From assembly GCA_024742415.1 (NCBI GenBank), contig JANSYN010000001.1:124001-188000 (forward strand): a stretch of 64,000 nt of DNA, given 5' to 3'. Position 1 is the first letter of the stretch. Every line of letters starts with the position of its first letter. The position numbers were made by a program, and so were the translations under genes. This document shows positions 10,984 through 19,913 of this stretch, one piece after another. Under the pieces are notes generated by a model that was not told the DNA's origin, ran no database searches, and saw nothing but the letters and a program-made list of their open reading frames with translations. This stretch comes from Gammaproteobacteria bacterium. GTDB taxonomy: Bacteria > Pseudomonadota > Gammaproteobacteria > Pseudomonadales > Halieaceae.

Positions 10984-12063
10984 ATGACCCGTAAGTACAA
11001 TTTTTGCGCCGGCCCCGCGGCATTGCCCGAATCAGTTTTAGAGACGGCCGCACAGGAAATGCTCGATTGGCACGGCCGCGGCCTCTCGATCATGGAGATG
11101 AGCCATCGCAGCACCGAAATCGTGGGCATCGCCGAAACCGCAGAAAATGCACTGCGCCGTTTGCTCAGTATTTCCGACGATTATGCCGTGCTGTTTTTGC
11201 AAGGCGGTGCGAGCACCCAGTTCGCGGCGGTACCACTGAATCTGCTGGGCGGCAAACACAGCGCCGATTACCTTAATACCGGGCAATGGTCGAAAAAAGC
11301 CATTGCCGAGGCACGACGCTTCGGACAGGTCAACGTCGCTGCCAGTTCTGAGCAGACCAACTTTTCTACCATTCCAGCGCAACAGAGCTGGGCGCTGGAC
11401 AGCAACGCGGCCTATCTGCACTACACGCCCAATGAGACGATCGGCGGCGTCGAGTTTTTCTGGGCGCCGCAGGTGGACGTGCCGCTGGTGGCGGATATGT
11501 CCTCGACCATCCTGTCGCGCCCTATCGATGTGAGCCAACATGACGTCATCTATGCCGGCGCGCAGAAAAACATCGGCCCGGCAGGCCTGACCATTGTGAT
11601 CGTGCGGCGCAGCGTGTTGGGCCAGGCGAGCGATGCCTGCCCCGCGATGCTGAACTGGCAGGTGATGGCCGACAACGACTCCATGTACAACACCCCGCCC
11701 ACGTATGCCATCTACCTGGCGAGCCTGGTATTTGCGTGGATCGAAGAGCAGGGCGGTTTGACGGCCATGGAGGCGCTGAACCGGCGCAAGGCGGGAAAAC
11801 TCTACGCGGCGATTGATGACAGCGGTTTCTATGCCAACCCCGTAGAGCTTGCCAGTCGTTCACTCATGAACGTGCCGTTTACCCTGGCCGATGCGGCGTT
11901 GGACAACACTTTTCTCGCCGAGTCCGAGGCGGCTGGGTTACTCAATCTGAAAGGCCATCGCTCTGTCGGCGGTATGCGTGCCAGTATCTATAACGCGGTC
12001 GGTGAAGATGCGGTGGACGCCCTGATCGCCTTCATGCAGGACTTCGAACAACGTCACGGGTGA
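10984..12063 (+). CDS. serC: Phosphoserine aminotransferase
   Basis: SerC is a PLP-dependent aminotransferase that makes 3-phosphoserine from 3-phosphohydroxypyruvate, and also acts in pyridoxal phosphate synthesis. The 359-residue protein has the family start YNFCAGPAALPE, the MSHRS substrate-binding motif, and AGAQKNIGPAG with the PLP-binding lysine. ATG 10984 has AGGA nine bases upstream. It is first in the serC-pheA-tyrA-aroA-cmk-rpsA run, a conserved gammaproteobacterial arrangement. The 252 bases between gyrA and serC contain no gene I can support and no clear terminator. Confidence 0.97.
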   Translation: MTRKYNFCAGPAALPESVLETAAQEMLDWHGRGLSIMEMSHRSTEIVGIAETAENALRRLLSISDDYAVLFLQGGASTQFAAVPLNLLGGKHSADYLNTGQWSKKAIAEARRFGQVNVAASSEQTNFSTIPAQQSWALDSNAAYLHYTPNETIGGVEFFWAPQVDVPLVADMSSTILSRPIDVSQHDVIYAGAQKNIGPAGLTIVIVRRSVLGQASDACPAMLNWQVMADNDSMYNTPPTYAIYLASLVFAWIEEQGGLTAMEALNRRKAGKLYAAIDDSGFYANPVELASRSLMNVPFTLADAALDNTFLAESEAAGLLNLKGHRSVGGMRASIYNAVGEDAVDALIAFMQDFEQRHG

Positions 12064-12072
12064 GCCTGAGCT

Positions 12073-13182
12073 ATGTCCGACGCCAGAGACCTCGAACAGG
12101 TCAGAACCGATATCGATGCGATTGACCAGGAAATCCAGCTGCTGCTCAATCGCCGCGCCCAGTGCGCCCAGCGCGTGGCTGAAATCAAACAGGCCGAAGC
12201 ACACGCGCGCGGCGACAGTGGTGAAGACGTTATCTATTATCGCCCCGAGCGTGAGGCGCAGGTGCTCGAGCGCATCATCGCGCGCAATACGGGCCCGCTT
12301 GACGGCTCAACCGTTGCGCATATTTTTCGTGAGGTGATGTCTGCCTGTCTCGCGCTGGAAAAGCCACTGCGCGTGGCCTATCTCGGCCCGGAAGGCACGT
12401 TTACCCAGGCCGCTGCCATCAAGCATTTCGGACACGCGGCAATCTGCGTGCCGCACCCGACCATCGACAGCGTGTTTGCCCAGGTCAACTCCGGTGAGTG
12501 TCACTATGGCGTCGTACCGGTAGAGAACTCTACCGAGGGCATGGTCAATCACACCCTCGATAACTTCATGGATTCATCGCTGAAGATCGCCGGTGAAGTT
12601 GAGATGCGCATTACGCATCATTTACTGGCTTCTCCCGATTCCTCAGCAGAGCAGATCACCCGCATCTGCGCCCATCAGCAGGCGCTTGCCCAGTGCCGCA
12701 ACTGGCTGGATGCGCACTGGCCCAATGTTGAGCGCGAGGCAGTGAGCAGTAATGGCGAAGCGGCGCGCCGTGCCGCAGAAGATCCCGCGATCGCCGCCGT
12801 GGCCGGCGAGATAGCAGCAGAACTGTATGGGCTGCACAAACTTGCCAGCAACATAGAAGACTACGCAGACAACACAACACGCTTTTTGGTCATCGGGCGT
12901 GAGGATGTTCCGCCGTCAGGGCGCGATAAAACTTCGATCATTGTCTCCAGTCGCAATCGTCCGGGCGCATTGTTTGGCCTGCTGGAGCCGTTTCGCAAGG
13001 CAAACGTCAGCCTGACCCGAATCGATTCGCGGCCCTCCCGAACCGAGAAGTGGGCCTATGTATTTTTCATCGAGTTCGAGGGGCATGTGCAGGACGAGAA
13101 AGTCATCGAGATTTTCAACGGCCTGCAGGAGCAGTCTATTATGCTCAAAACCCTGGGTTCCTATCCGCAGGCTGTACTGTAG
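12073..13182 (+). CDS. pheA: Bifunctional chorismate mutase/prephenate dehydratase (P-protein)
   Basis: The enzyme converts chorismate to prephenate and then to phenylpyruvate. The 369 residues divide into an AroQ chorismate mutase domain (about 1-90, with RTDIDAIDQEIQLLLNRRAQ), a prephenate dehydratase domain (about 98-280, from RVAYLGPEGTFTQAAA, with a VPVENSTEGMVNHTLD motif), and a C-terminal ACT regulatory domain (about 290-365). The ACT phenylalanine-binding motifs appear as GALFG and DSRPSR, the second differing from the ESRP of E. coli by Asp for Glu, so feedback inhibition is probably kept. It starts nine bases after serC. The stop shares one base with the tyrA start. Confidence 0.96.
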   Translation: MSDARDLEQVRTDIDAIDQEIQLLLNRRAQCAQRVAEIKQAEAHARGDSGEDVIYYRPEREAQVLERIIARNTGPLDGSTVAHIFREVMSACLALEKPLRVAYLGPEGTFTQAAAIKHFGHAAICVPHPTIDSVFAQVNSGECHYGVVPVENSTEGMVNHTLDNFMDSSLKIAGEVEMRITHHLLASPDSSAEQITRICAHQQALAQCRNWLDAHWPNVEREAVSSNGEAARRAAEDPAIAAVAGEIAAELYGLHKLASNIEDYADNTTRFLVIGREDVPPSGRDKTSIIVSSRNRPGALFGLLEPFRKANVSLTRIDSRPSRTEKWAYVFFIEFEGHVQDEKVIEIFNGLQEQSIMLKTLGSYPQAVL

Positions 13183-14078
13183 TGTCAGTTGCAAAACCCA
13201 CGGTGGTGGTGCTCGGCCTGGGCCTGATCGGCGGCTCGTTGGCGCGCGCCCTGCGCAGCAGTGGGTTTAGCGACAGGATCATCGGCTGTGGTTACCGGGA
13301 GCCGTCGCTGCAACGCGGTCTTGAGCTGGGCATTATCGACGAGTACACGCTGGATGTAGCACAGGCCGTCAGCCAGGCGGACATCCTGGTGCTGTGTGCT
13401 CCCACGCTCACCGTGTCTGACCTGTTAGAAACCATCCTGCCAATGGCCGATGGCGATGGCCCGGTGATTACCGATGTCGCCAGCGTGAAGGGCAACCTGC
13501 GCGCCACGGCGCTGCGCGTTGCTGGTGAGATGCCGGCGAAGCTGGTGCTTGGCCACCCCATCGCGGGGTCAGAGCGTAGCGGCGTCGAGGCCTCGGATGT
13601 CTCCCTGTTTGTGAATCATCGCGTCATCCTGACGCCCGAGCCTGGCAACGACCCTGCGGCGGTCGCATTGGTGCGTCAGATGTGGGAAGCAACGGGTGCG
13701 GAAGTCGTTGATATGGATGTCGACACGCACGATGCAGTGCTGGCGGCAACCAGCCATCTTCCTCATGTGCTGGCCTATACACTGGTGGACGCGTTGGCGG
13801 CGGCGCCCAACAGCGATGCGATTTTTCGTTGCGCGGCCGGCGGTTTTCGCGATTTCACGCGTATCGCTTCCAGTGACCCGGTGATGTGGCGAGATATCGC
13901 ACTGGCCAATCGCGATGCACTGCTGGTGGCGATCGATCACTTTGGCGCTCACCTGGCGACGCTGCGCGATGCGGTAGAGCGCAGTGACAGCCAGGCCCTG
14001 CAGAACACGTTTAGTCGGGCCAAGCAGGCGCGGGATCACTTCGCCGACATCCTGGTGGCAAGATCACAGGGTAAGTAG
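13182..14078 (+). CDS. tyrA: Prephenate dehydrogenase
   Basis: TyrA oxidatively decarboxylates prephenate to 4-hydroxyphenylpyruvate for tyrosine. The 298-residue protein opens with the NAD-binding motif VVVLGLGLIGGSLARAL, followed by TDVASVKG and GHPIAGSERSG, the substrate-binding signature, and TSHLPHVLAYTL. I place the start at GTG 13182, whose G is the last base of the pheA TAG stop, giving a one-base overlap; the longer open frame over pheA is spurious. In Pseudomonas this enzyme is fused to AroA and is preceded by hisC; here tyrA is free-standing and no hisC lies between pheA and tyrA. Confidence 0.94.
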   Translation: MSVAKPTVVVLGLGLIGGSLARALRSSGFSDRIIGCGYREPSLQRGLELGIIDEYTLDVAQAVSQADILVLCAPTLTVSDLLETILPMADGDGPVITDVASVKGNLRATALRVAGEMPAKLVLGHPIAGSERSGVEASDVSLFVNHRVILTPEPGNDPAAVALVRQMWEATGAEVVDMDVDTHDAVLAATSHLPHVLAYTLVDALAAAPNSDAIFRCAAGGFRDFTRIASSDPVMWRDIALANRDALLVAIDHFGAHLATLRDAVERSDSQALQNTFSRAKQARDHFADILVARSQGK

Positions 14079-14150
14079 GCGTGGCAGTGCGCCAGATGTT
14101 CTGTGCCATCTGCAGTCAATGATGGCCCAATCGTTAAGAGACAAACGACC

Positions 14151-15455
14151 ATGAAATTCATAGCCGATGCCGGTGGCGTTTTACGCGGTGAAGCCCGCGT
14201 TCCCGGGGACAAATCACTCTCACATCGCTCGATTATGCTGGGTGCGATTGCCCAGGGCGTCACCAGGGTATCGGGTTTTCTGGAAGGCGAGGACGCACTG
14301 GCTACTGTTGCTGCGTTTCGCGCGATGGGAGTACGTATCGAGGGGCCCGAGCAGGGCCGGGTGGTCGTTCACGGGGTTGGTATGCATGGGTTGCAGCGGC
14401 CCGCAGTGGCGCTGGATGTTGGCAATGCCGGCACCGGCATGCGATTACTCGCCGGATTACTGGCAGGGCAGGCCTTCGATAGCGAACTGACCGGCGATGT
14501 ATCGTTGTGCGGCCGTCCGATGGGGCGCGTGATCGATCCATTGACTGAAATGGGCGCTAGCATTACCGCCGAGCCCGGCGGTAAGCCACCCCTGCGCATC
14601 GCGGGCGGCAAGCCGTTGCACGGTATCGACTATCACCTGCCTATGGCCAGTGCGCAGGTGAAGTCCTGTGTGTTGCTGGCGGGTATGTATGCCGAGGGCG
14701 AAACCAGCGTGACTGAGCCTGCGCCCACCCGCGATCATACCGAGCGCATGCTCAGCGGCTTTGGCTATCCCGTGCAGCGCAGCGCCAATCGCTGCACATT
14801 GCGCGGCGGTGGCACCCTGACCGCCTGTGATATTGATGTTCCTGCAGATATATCCTCTGCTGCTTTCTTGCTCGTGGGCGCCACAATCGCGCCGGATTCG
14901 GACCTGCTGCTGACGCACGTGGGCATCAACCCCACGCGAATTGGTGTGCTCAACATCCTGCGCCTGATGGGTGCAGACATCACGGTAGACAATCAGCGTG
15001 AGGTCGGGGGCGAGCCTGTTGCCGATATTCGGGTTAAGTCTGCGCCGCTCAACGGGGTTGAAATTCCGTTGGAGCAAGTGCCGCTGGCCATCGACGAGTT
15101 TCCCGTGCTGTTTATTGCAGCAGCCTGTGCCCGGGGTACGACCGTGTTACGCGGCGCGCAGGAACTCAGGGTCAAGGAAAGCGACCGCATTGCGGCCATG
15201 GCCGAGGGCTTGCAGACCCTGGGTATTCAGGCGCAGGTGCTTGACGATGGCATTGTTATCGAGGGCGGGGAGTTTGGTGGTGGCGATATTCGCACGTTTC
15301 ACGACCATCGCATTGCCATGTCTTTTGCCATTGCCGCGCTGCGCGCCAAATCGGCCATTCATATTCTGGAGTGTGACCACGTGGCGACGTCGTTTCCCGG
15401 TTTTGACGTATTGATGAACCGCCTTGGGCTCAGCATCACCGTGGAGCAGGACTAG
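14151..15455 (+). CDS. aroA: 3-phosphoshikimate 1-carboxyvinyltransferase (EPSP synthase), class II motif set
   Basis: AroA joins shikimate-3-phosphate and PEP in the shikimate pathway. The 434-residue product has GDKSLSHRS at the N-terminus, GNAGTGMRLLAG, LPMASAQVKS and LRVKESDRIAAM. It shows all four motifs used to define class II enzymes: GDK-x, SAQ-x-K, R-x-H-x-E (RDHTE) and N-x-T-R (NPTR); the region GDVSLCGRPMGRV also resembles that class. I chose ATG 14151 over an upstream GTG 14103 because the conserved domain begins just after it. The gap to tyrA is 72 bases; cmk follows after two bases. Confidence 0.95.
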   Translation: MKFIADAGGVLRGEARVPGDKSLSHRSIMLGAIAQGVTRVSGFLEGEDALATVAAFRAMGVRIEGPEQGRVVVHGVGMHGLQRPAVALDVGNAGTGMRLLAGLLAGQAFDSELTGDVSLCGRPMGRVIDPLTEMGASITAEPGGKPPLRIAGGKPLHGIDYHLPMASAQVKSCVLLAGMYAEGETSVTEPAPTRDHTERMLSGFGYPVQRSANRCTLRGGGTLTACDIDVPADISSAAFLLVGATIAPDSDLLLTHVGINPTRIGVLNILRLMGADITVDNQREVGGEPVADIRVKSAPLNGVEIPLEQVPLAIDEFPVLFIAAACARGTTVLRGAQELRVKESDRIAAMAEGLQTLGIQAQVLDDGIVIEGGEFGGGDIRTFHDHRIAMSFAIAALRAKSAIHILECDHVATSFPGFDVLMNRLGLSITVEQD

Positions 15456-15457
15456 CC

Positions 15458-16141
15458 GTGTCGTCCACCGTCCCTGTGATAACCGTCGACGGCCCCTCAG
15501 GTGCCGGCAAGGGCACGATTGCGCACCGGCTGGCTGATCATCTGGGCTGGCATTTGCTGGATTCGGGCGCACTGTATCGGGTGACCGCGCAGGCCTGCCT
15601 GATTGAAGGGGTGGCCTGGGATGACGAACCAGCGGTAGCGGCAATCGCCCGCGTGCTGGATGTTACCTTTGCCTCGGGTGCGAACGGTGAAGAATCCGTC
15701 AAGTACAAGGGGCAGGAGGTCAGCGCCGCCATTCGCACCGAGGAGGGCGGACGCGGTGCCTCCACGGTGGCGGCCCTGCCCAGCGTGCGCACCGCTCTGT
15801 TCGAGCGGCAGCGGGCGATGCGCAAGGCGCCAGGCCTTGTCGCTGATGGCCGCGACATGGGCACCGTGGTTTTTGCCGATGCCGAATTGAAGATATTCCT
15901 CACCGCGAGTGCCCAGGAGCGCGCCCAGCGGCGCCATAAGCAGTTGATTGCAAAGGGGGAAAGTGTTAGTCTCGCGCGCCTTCTGCAGGATATACAGGAA
16001 CGCGATGAACGCGATGCCAATCGCGACGTGTCGCCACTGTTGCCCGCAGAGGATGCCATCGTTATTGATTCGACTGCGACACCCATTGAAGAGGTCTTCA
16101 ACCGGGTGTGGGAACTGGTCCAGGAACGGAACCTTATCTAG
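15458..16141 (+). CDS. cmk: Cytidylate kinase
   Basis: Cmk phosphorylates CMP and dCMP for nucleotide pools. The 227-residue protein has the P-loop GPSGAGKGT at about 11-19, LLDSGALYRVTA, the DGRDMGTVVFADAELKIFL motif and the Arg-rich lid (RAQRRHKQL, RDERDANRDVSP). Length matches the family. The start is GTG 15458, two bases after the aroA stop; no ATG alternative exists nearby. rpsA lies downstream across a 223-base leader, the standard cmk-rpsA pair. Confidence 0.96.
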   Translation: MSSTVPVITVDGPSGAGKGTIAHRLADHLGWHLLDSGALYRVTAQACLIEGVAWDDEPAVAAIARVLDVTFASGANGEESVKYKGQEVSAAIRTEEGGRGASTVAALPSVRTALFERQRAMRKAPGLVADGRDMGTVVFADAELKIFLTASAQERAQRRHKQLIAKGESVSLARLLQDIQERDERDANRDVSPLLPAEDAIVIDSTATPIEEVFNRVWELVQERNLI

Positions 16142-16214
16142 CCAGCATTGGCCTTATTCCTTCCGTCGGCGCCCATCGTTAACGTGTGGTTTTTAGCGGT
16201 AGTTGTGCTGAGTT

Positions 16215-16250
16215 GTAGTTGTAGATGTAGTTATAGATGTAGTTGTAAGG
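16215..16250 (+). repeat. 12-bp tandem repeat in the cmk-rpsA intergenic region
   Basis: Three successive 12-base units, GTAGTTGTAGAT, GTAGTTATAGAT and GTAGTTGTAAGG, with a few degenerate copies just before. It lies outside any gene and is GU-rich if transcribed. The stretch should be single-stranded and precedes the rpsA leader hairpins. Confidence 0.9.
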
Positions 16251-16256
16251 TGTTGT

Positions 16257-16349
16257 ACCGCCCAAAAATCCCAGGTTCCTGGGCGGTGGCAACGAATATG
16301 AAATGACCCGGGTCGACTGGCGGCACGGCAAATCAGGGGCGACGCCCCT
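16257..16349 (+). promoter_or_regulatory. rpsA leader with alternative hairpins, likely autogenous control region
   Basis: Three inverted repeats are visible. Stem A pairs ACCGCCCA (16257-16264) with TGGGCGGT (16280-16287). Stem B pairs CCCAGG (16270-16275) with CCTGGG (16278-16283) and shares bases with A, so both cannot form together. Stem C, AGGGGC-GAC-GCCCCT (16335-16349), ends 15 bases before the rpsA ATG. Ribosomal protein S1 represses its own translation in E. coli through a hairpin-rich leader that lacks a strong Shine-Dalgarno; here too the only SD-like element is a weak AGG at 16353-16355. Confidence 0.6.
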
Positions 16350-16364
16350 CACAGGTACTTTGTA

Positions 16365-18038
16365 ATGAGCGAATCCTTCGCTGAACTCTTTGAAGAAAGT
16401 CTAAAAACCGTTGATATGAAGCCCGGTGCCATTGTTACCGGTGTGGTTATCGATATTGATAGTGAGTGGGTCACCGTGCACGCCGGTTTGAAATCGGAAG
16501 GTGTCATTCCCCGCTCGCAGTTTGTTGATGGCGCTGGCGACTGCTCGCTGGCAATCGGAGATGAAGTCCAGGTAGCCCTGGAAACCGTGGAAGACGGTTT
16601 CGGTGAGACCAAGCTGTCGCGCGAAAAAGCCAAGCGCGCCGAAGCCTGGAAAGACCTCGAAGCTGCCCATGAGGCCGAGGAAGTCGTTACCGGTATCATC
16701 AACGGCAAGGTCAAAGGCGGCTTTACCGTCGATATCAATACGATTCGTGCGTTCCTGCCCGGCTCGCTGGTAGACGTGCGTCCCGTGCGCGAAACCGTGC
16801 ACCTGGAAGGCAAGGAACTCGAGTTTAAGGTCATCAAGCTGGACCAGAAGCGCAACAACGTCGTGGTATCACGTCGCGCGGTGATGGAAGCGGCCAACTC
16901 TGAAGAGCGCGATGCGCTGTTGGAAACGCTGCAGGAAGGCATGTCCGTCAAGGGTATCGTCAAGAACCTGACCGACTACGGCGCCTTCGTCGACCTCGGT
17001 GGTGTAGACGGCCTGTTGCACATTACCGATATGGCCTGGAAGCGCATCAAGCATCCTTCTGAAATCGTTGAAGTGGGCCAGGAAATCGACGTCAAGATCC
17101 TCAAGTTTGACCGTGAGCGCAATCGTGTGTCGCTGGGCCTCAAGCAGCTGGGTGAAGATCCCTGGGTTGAAATCACCGGCCGCTACCCCGAGGGCAGCCG
17201 CGTATCAGCCAAGATCACCAACCTGACAGACTACGGCTGTTTTGCTGAGTTGGAAGAGGGTGTCGAAGGCCTGGTACACGTCTCGGAAATGGATTGGACC
17301 AACAAGAACGTGCATCCCTCGAAAATCGTCAACTTGGGCGATGAAGTGGAGGTGATGGTGCTGGATATCGACGAAGAGCGTCGTCGTATCTCGCTGGGCA
17401 TCAAGCAGTGCCAGCAAAACCCCTGGGATGCGTTTGCTTCACAGTATGCCAAGGGCGACAAGATCAGCGGCAGCATCAAGTCGATCACCGACTTTGGTAT
17501 CTTTATTGGCCTGGAAGGCAATATCGATGGCCTGGTGCACCTGTCAGATATCAGCTGGAATGAAACCGGTGAAGAAGCCGTGCGCAACTACAAGAAAGGC
17601 GACGAGATAGAAACCGTTATCCTGTCGATCGATCCTGAGCGCGAGCGCATCTCACTGGGTGTGAAGCAGCTTGAAGACGACCCGTTCGGCAACTACGTTG
17701 CCGAGCATGACCGCGGCGCGATCGTCGTCGGTGAAGTGATCGAGGTCGATGCCAAGGCTGTGATCATCAAGCTGGCGGATGAAGTGGAAGGTGTACTCAA
17801 AGCCTCCGACATCAGCCGCGACAAGGTCGAAGATGCTCGCAACTCGTTCAAGGTTGGCGACTCTGTAGAAGCAAAGATCATCTCGGTAGATCGCAAGAAC
17901 CGTGGCGTGGCCCTGTCCATCAAGGCCAAGGACTACGAAGACGAGCAAGAAGCCGTGAAGTCGCTGAAAGACCAGGAGACCGAAGTCGCTTCGCCAGGGA
18001 CCATTGGCGATCTGATCAAGGCACAGATGGATCAGTAA
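16365..18038 (+). CDS. rpsA: 30S ribosomal protein S1
   Basis: S1 binds mRNA and helps start translation on structured or SD-poor messages. The 557-residue protein carries six S1 (OB-fold) domains, visible as repeated motifs [69 protein letters not shown] and [14 protein letters not shown]. Length matches the E. coli protein. ATG 16365 has only a weak Shine-Dalgarno, as expected for a self-regulated rpsA. A strong terminator follows, ending the serC-rpsA run before ihfB. Confidence 0.98.
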   Translation: MSESFAELFEESLKTVDMKPGAIVTGVVIDIDSEWVTVHAGLKSEGVIPRSQFVDGAGDCSLAIGDEVQVALETVEDGFGETKLSREKAKRAEAWKDLEAAHEAEEVVTGIINGKVKGGFTVDINTIRAFLPGSLVDVRPVRETVHLEGKELEFKVIKLDQKRNNVVVSRRAVMEAANSEERDALLETLQEGMSVKGIVKNLTDYGAFVDLGGVDGLLHITDMAWKRIKHPSEIVEVGQEIDVKILKFDRERNRVSLGLKQLGEDPWVEITGRYPEGSRVSAKITNLTDYGCFAELEEGVEGLVHVSEMDWTNKNVHPSKIVNLGDEVEVMVLDIDEERRRISLGIKQCQQNPWDAFASQYAKGDKISGSIKSITDFGIFIGLEGNIDGLVHLSDISWNETGEEAVRNYKKGDEIETVILSIDPERERISLGVKQLEDDPFGNYVAEHDRGAIVVGEVIEVDAKAVIIKLADEVEGVLKASDISRDKVEDARNSFKVGDSVEAKIISVDRKNRGVALSIKAKDYEDEQEAVKSLKDQETEVASPGTIGDLIKAQMDQ

Positions 18039-18061
18039 GCTACCGCTGGGTACGCCCGATG

Positions 18062-18090
18062 AAAAAGCCCGCAAGTGCGGGCTTTTTTTT
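18062..18090 (+). terminator. Rho-independent terminator after rpsA
   Basis: A stem AAAAAGCCCGC / GCGGGCTTTTT with loop AAGT and a run of eight T starts 24 bases after the rpsA stop. The A/T flanks make it partly bidirectional. Confidence 0.93.
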
Positions 18091-18376
18091 GTTCTGGCAC
18101 TGTGCCGTTAACAAGATCGCGGTGGTCGGCAGCGATGCGTATACCCGGTGCTGTGGCGTCGAGCACGTCTGCCCCGGGGGCTTTGCATACCGCGCAGTGG
18201 CCGTGCTTCCAGGCTGCTTTGCCTGCCTTCGCGCAGGGGGCCCCGCGCGAAAGGTTTGCGCTATTCGATACTACTTTTCCGTTAAAAAATAAGGACTTGC
18301 GTTAATCGGGCGGAGGGTACAGAATATGCCTTTTCTCAGGCCGGTCACATAACAAGACCTCGACAGAGGAGGCTGT
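18091..18376. other. Gene-free stretch upstream of ihfB
   Basis: Beyond the candidate promoter at 18297-18325 I see no gene or RNA. Short open frames here have no ribosome binding site and no recognisable product. Confidence 0.5.
18297..18325 (+). promoter_or_regulatory. Candidate promoter of ihfB
   Basis: TTGCGT (18297-18302), a 17-base spacer, then CAGAAT (18320-18325). This is a moderate sigma-70 match about 50 bases before the ihfB start. The terminator after rpsA implies that ihfB needs its own promoter. Confidence 0.45.
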
Positions 18377-18673
18377 ATGACGAAAAGCGAACTCATCGAA
18401 TCCATTGCCGCCAAGCAGGCACAGTTGTCTGCCAAGGACGTCGAACTCGCGGTGAAAACGATTATCGAGCATATGTCCTCTGCGTTGTCTGAGGGTGAAA
18501 GGATAGAAATCCGCGGGTTTGGCAGTTTCTCCCTGCACTTCAGGGAGCCGCGTAAGGGCAGAAATCCAAAAACCGGCGACTCGGTCGAGTTGAGCGGAAA
18601 GTACGTGCCCCATTTCAAGCCTGGTAAAGAATTACGCGAGCGCGTGAACCTGGGGTTGCAGCACGGTTTGTAA
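18377..18673 (+). CDS. ihfB: Integration host factor subunit beta
   Basis: IHF-beta pairs with IHF-alpha to bend DNA at specific sites. The 98-residue protein has the HU/IHF fold: [42 protein letters not shown] with the beta-arm proline region, and [14 protein letters not shown]. The ATG at 18377 has a strong AGAGGAGG. A terminator follows, so it is probably a single-gene transcript. In Pseudomonas the same gene (himD) marks the edge of the O-antigen locus; here surface-glycan genes also follow 2 kb downstream. Confidence 0.97.
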   Translation: MTKSELIESIAAKQAQLSAKDVELAVKTIIEHMSSALSEGERIEIRGFGSFSLHFREPRKGRNPKTGDSVELSGKYVPHFKPGKELRERVNLGLQHGL

Positions 18674-18716
18674 ATCCTCGGGCGTCGCGTTTTAGCAGGC
18701 TTGTCCTGAGTTCACG

Positions 18717-18750
18717 AAGCGGTATGATCATGTGGTCATGCCGCTTTTTT
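18717..18750 (+). terminator. Rho-independent terminator after ihfB
   Basis: The stem AAGCGGTATGA / TCATGCCGCTT (one G-T pair) with an eight-base loop is followed by six T residues. Confidence 0.88.
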
Positions 18751-18799
18751 ATGCAGGTGGAGAAAGTTATTGTGATTGATAGTCAGCACGGGGCCTTAC

Positions 18800-19108
18800 A
18801 TGAAATTCCTTAAAAATCTCATCACCGTTATTGCGATTCTGGCCATGATTGCCGTGGGTGGCCTGTTTGCCGTGGCCAACGATGCGCCGGTGCCGCTGGA
18901 CTTGCTGGCGTTGCAGCTTGCGCCGCAAAGCCTGGCGGTATGGGTGCTGGCGGCGTTTGTCCTTGGGGGGCTGCTCGGTATGCTGGTGTCGTCCGCATTG
19001 ATGTTGCGGTTGCGCACGTCTTTGTCAGCCTCGCGCCGTCGGCTCGACAAGACACGCACCGAGTTGGCGAAACTGCGCGACCAGAATCCGGGCGTGGAGG
19101 GGGCGTGA
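18800..19108 (+). CDS. lapA: LapA-domain (DUF1049) inner-membrane protein
   Basis: A 102-residue membrane protein. Two hydrophobic segments lie at about 7-25 and 41-66, followed by a basic, helical tail ([25 protein letters not shown]) that should face the cytoplasm. In E. coli LapA works near LapB and FtsH in lipopolysaccharide assembly control; here lapB is not adjacent. I chose ATG 18800; a TTG at 18776 is possible. A short out-of-frame ORF (GTG 18772, 13 codons) with GGAG in good position overlaps this start. The stop overlaps the pyrF start by four bases. Confidence 0.85.
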   Translation: MKFLKNLITVIAILAMIAVGGLFAVANDAPVPLDLLALQLAPQSLAVWVLAAFVLGGLLGMLVSSALMLRLRTSLSASRRRLDKTRTELAKLRDQNPGVEGA

Positions 19109-19800
19109 ATAGTCCGGTTATTGTTGCCCTGGATTACCCCGATGCGGCATCCGCGCTGGCGCTCAGTGCACAGCTCGATCCGCAGCAGTGCCGCGTAAAA
19201 GTTGGCAAGGAACTGTTCACACGCGGCGGCCCGGCATTGGTCGAAGCCTTGCAGGCGCAGGGTTTTGAGGTCTTTCTGGATTTGAAATTCCACGACATAC
19301 CCAACACGGTTGCCGCTGCTGTGCGGGCCGCGGCAGAGTTGGGCGTGTGGATGGTGAACGTTCACGCCAGCGGCGGCCGACGCATGCTGCAGGCCGCGCG
19401 CGAATCGCTCGAGCCCTTGTCCAGCAAGCCCTTGCTGATTGGCGTGACCGTACTTACCAGCATGTCAGACGATGATCTGGCCGAATTGGGACATCACGAC
19501 GGCACGCAGCAGCGAGTGCTTGAGCTGGCGGCACTGTGTTCAGGCTGCGGGCTGGACGGTGTTGTGTGCTCTGCGCAGGAAACAACAGCACTGCGTGCGC
19601 ACTACGGCACGGATTTCTGCCTTGTGACGCCCGGCATTCGCCGCGCCGGCGATGCGGCCGGTGACCAGCGCCGGGTTGTCACACCTGCGGCGGCCATGGC
19701 GGGTGGCTCAGACTACCTCGTCATTGGGCGTTCGATCACGGCGGCGAGCGATCCGCTGGATGCATTGCAATCTATCCTGCAAGAGCTGCAAGCGGCTTAG
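19105..19800 (+). CDS. pyrF: Orotidine 5'-phosphate decarboxylase
   Basis: PyrF makes UMP from OMP, the last step of de novo pyrimidine synthesis. The 231-residue protein has [13 protein letters not shown] at the start, the catalytic motif [11 protein letters not shown], and [23 protein letters not shown]. Start GTG 19105 overlaps the lapA TGA (GTGA) and has GGAGGGG before it. The lapA-pyrF order is conserved in related gammaproteobacteria. A comEA-like gene follows 113 bases later. Confidence 0.96.
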   Translation: MNSPVIVALDYPDAASALALSAQLDPQQCRVKVGKELFTRGGPALVEALQAQGFEVFLDLKFHDIPNTVAAAVRAAAELGVWMVNVHASGGRRMLQAARESLEPLSSKPLLIGVTVLTSMSDDDLAELGHHDGTQQRVLELAALCSGCGLDGVVCSAQETTALRAHYGTDFCLVTPGIRRAGDAAGDQRRVVTPAAAMAGGSDYLVIGRSITAASDPLDALQSILQELQAA

Positions 19801-19913
19801 GCGGCGTTCTATCAAATGCGTGCGTCACGCAGCTAACCTGACGGGTGCTTGATAAACTTCTCCTGCGTGCGGGGTTCCGCATGGAAGCGAATCACTGATA
19901 TGGAGATCAGTTT

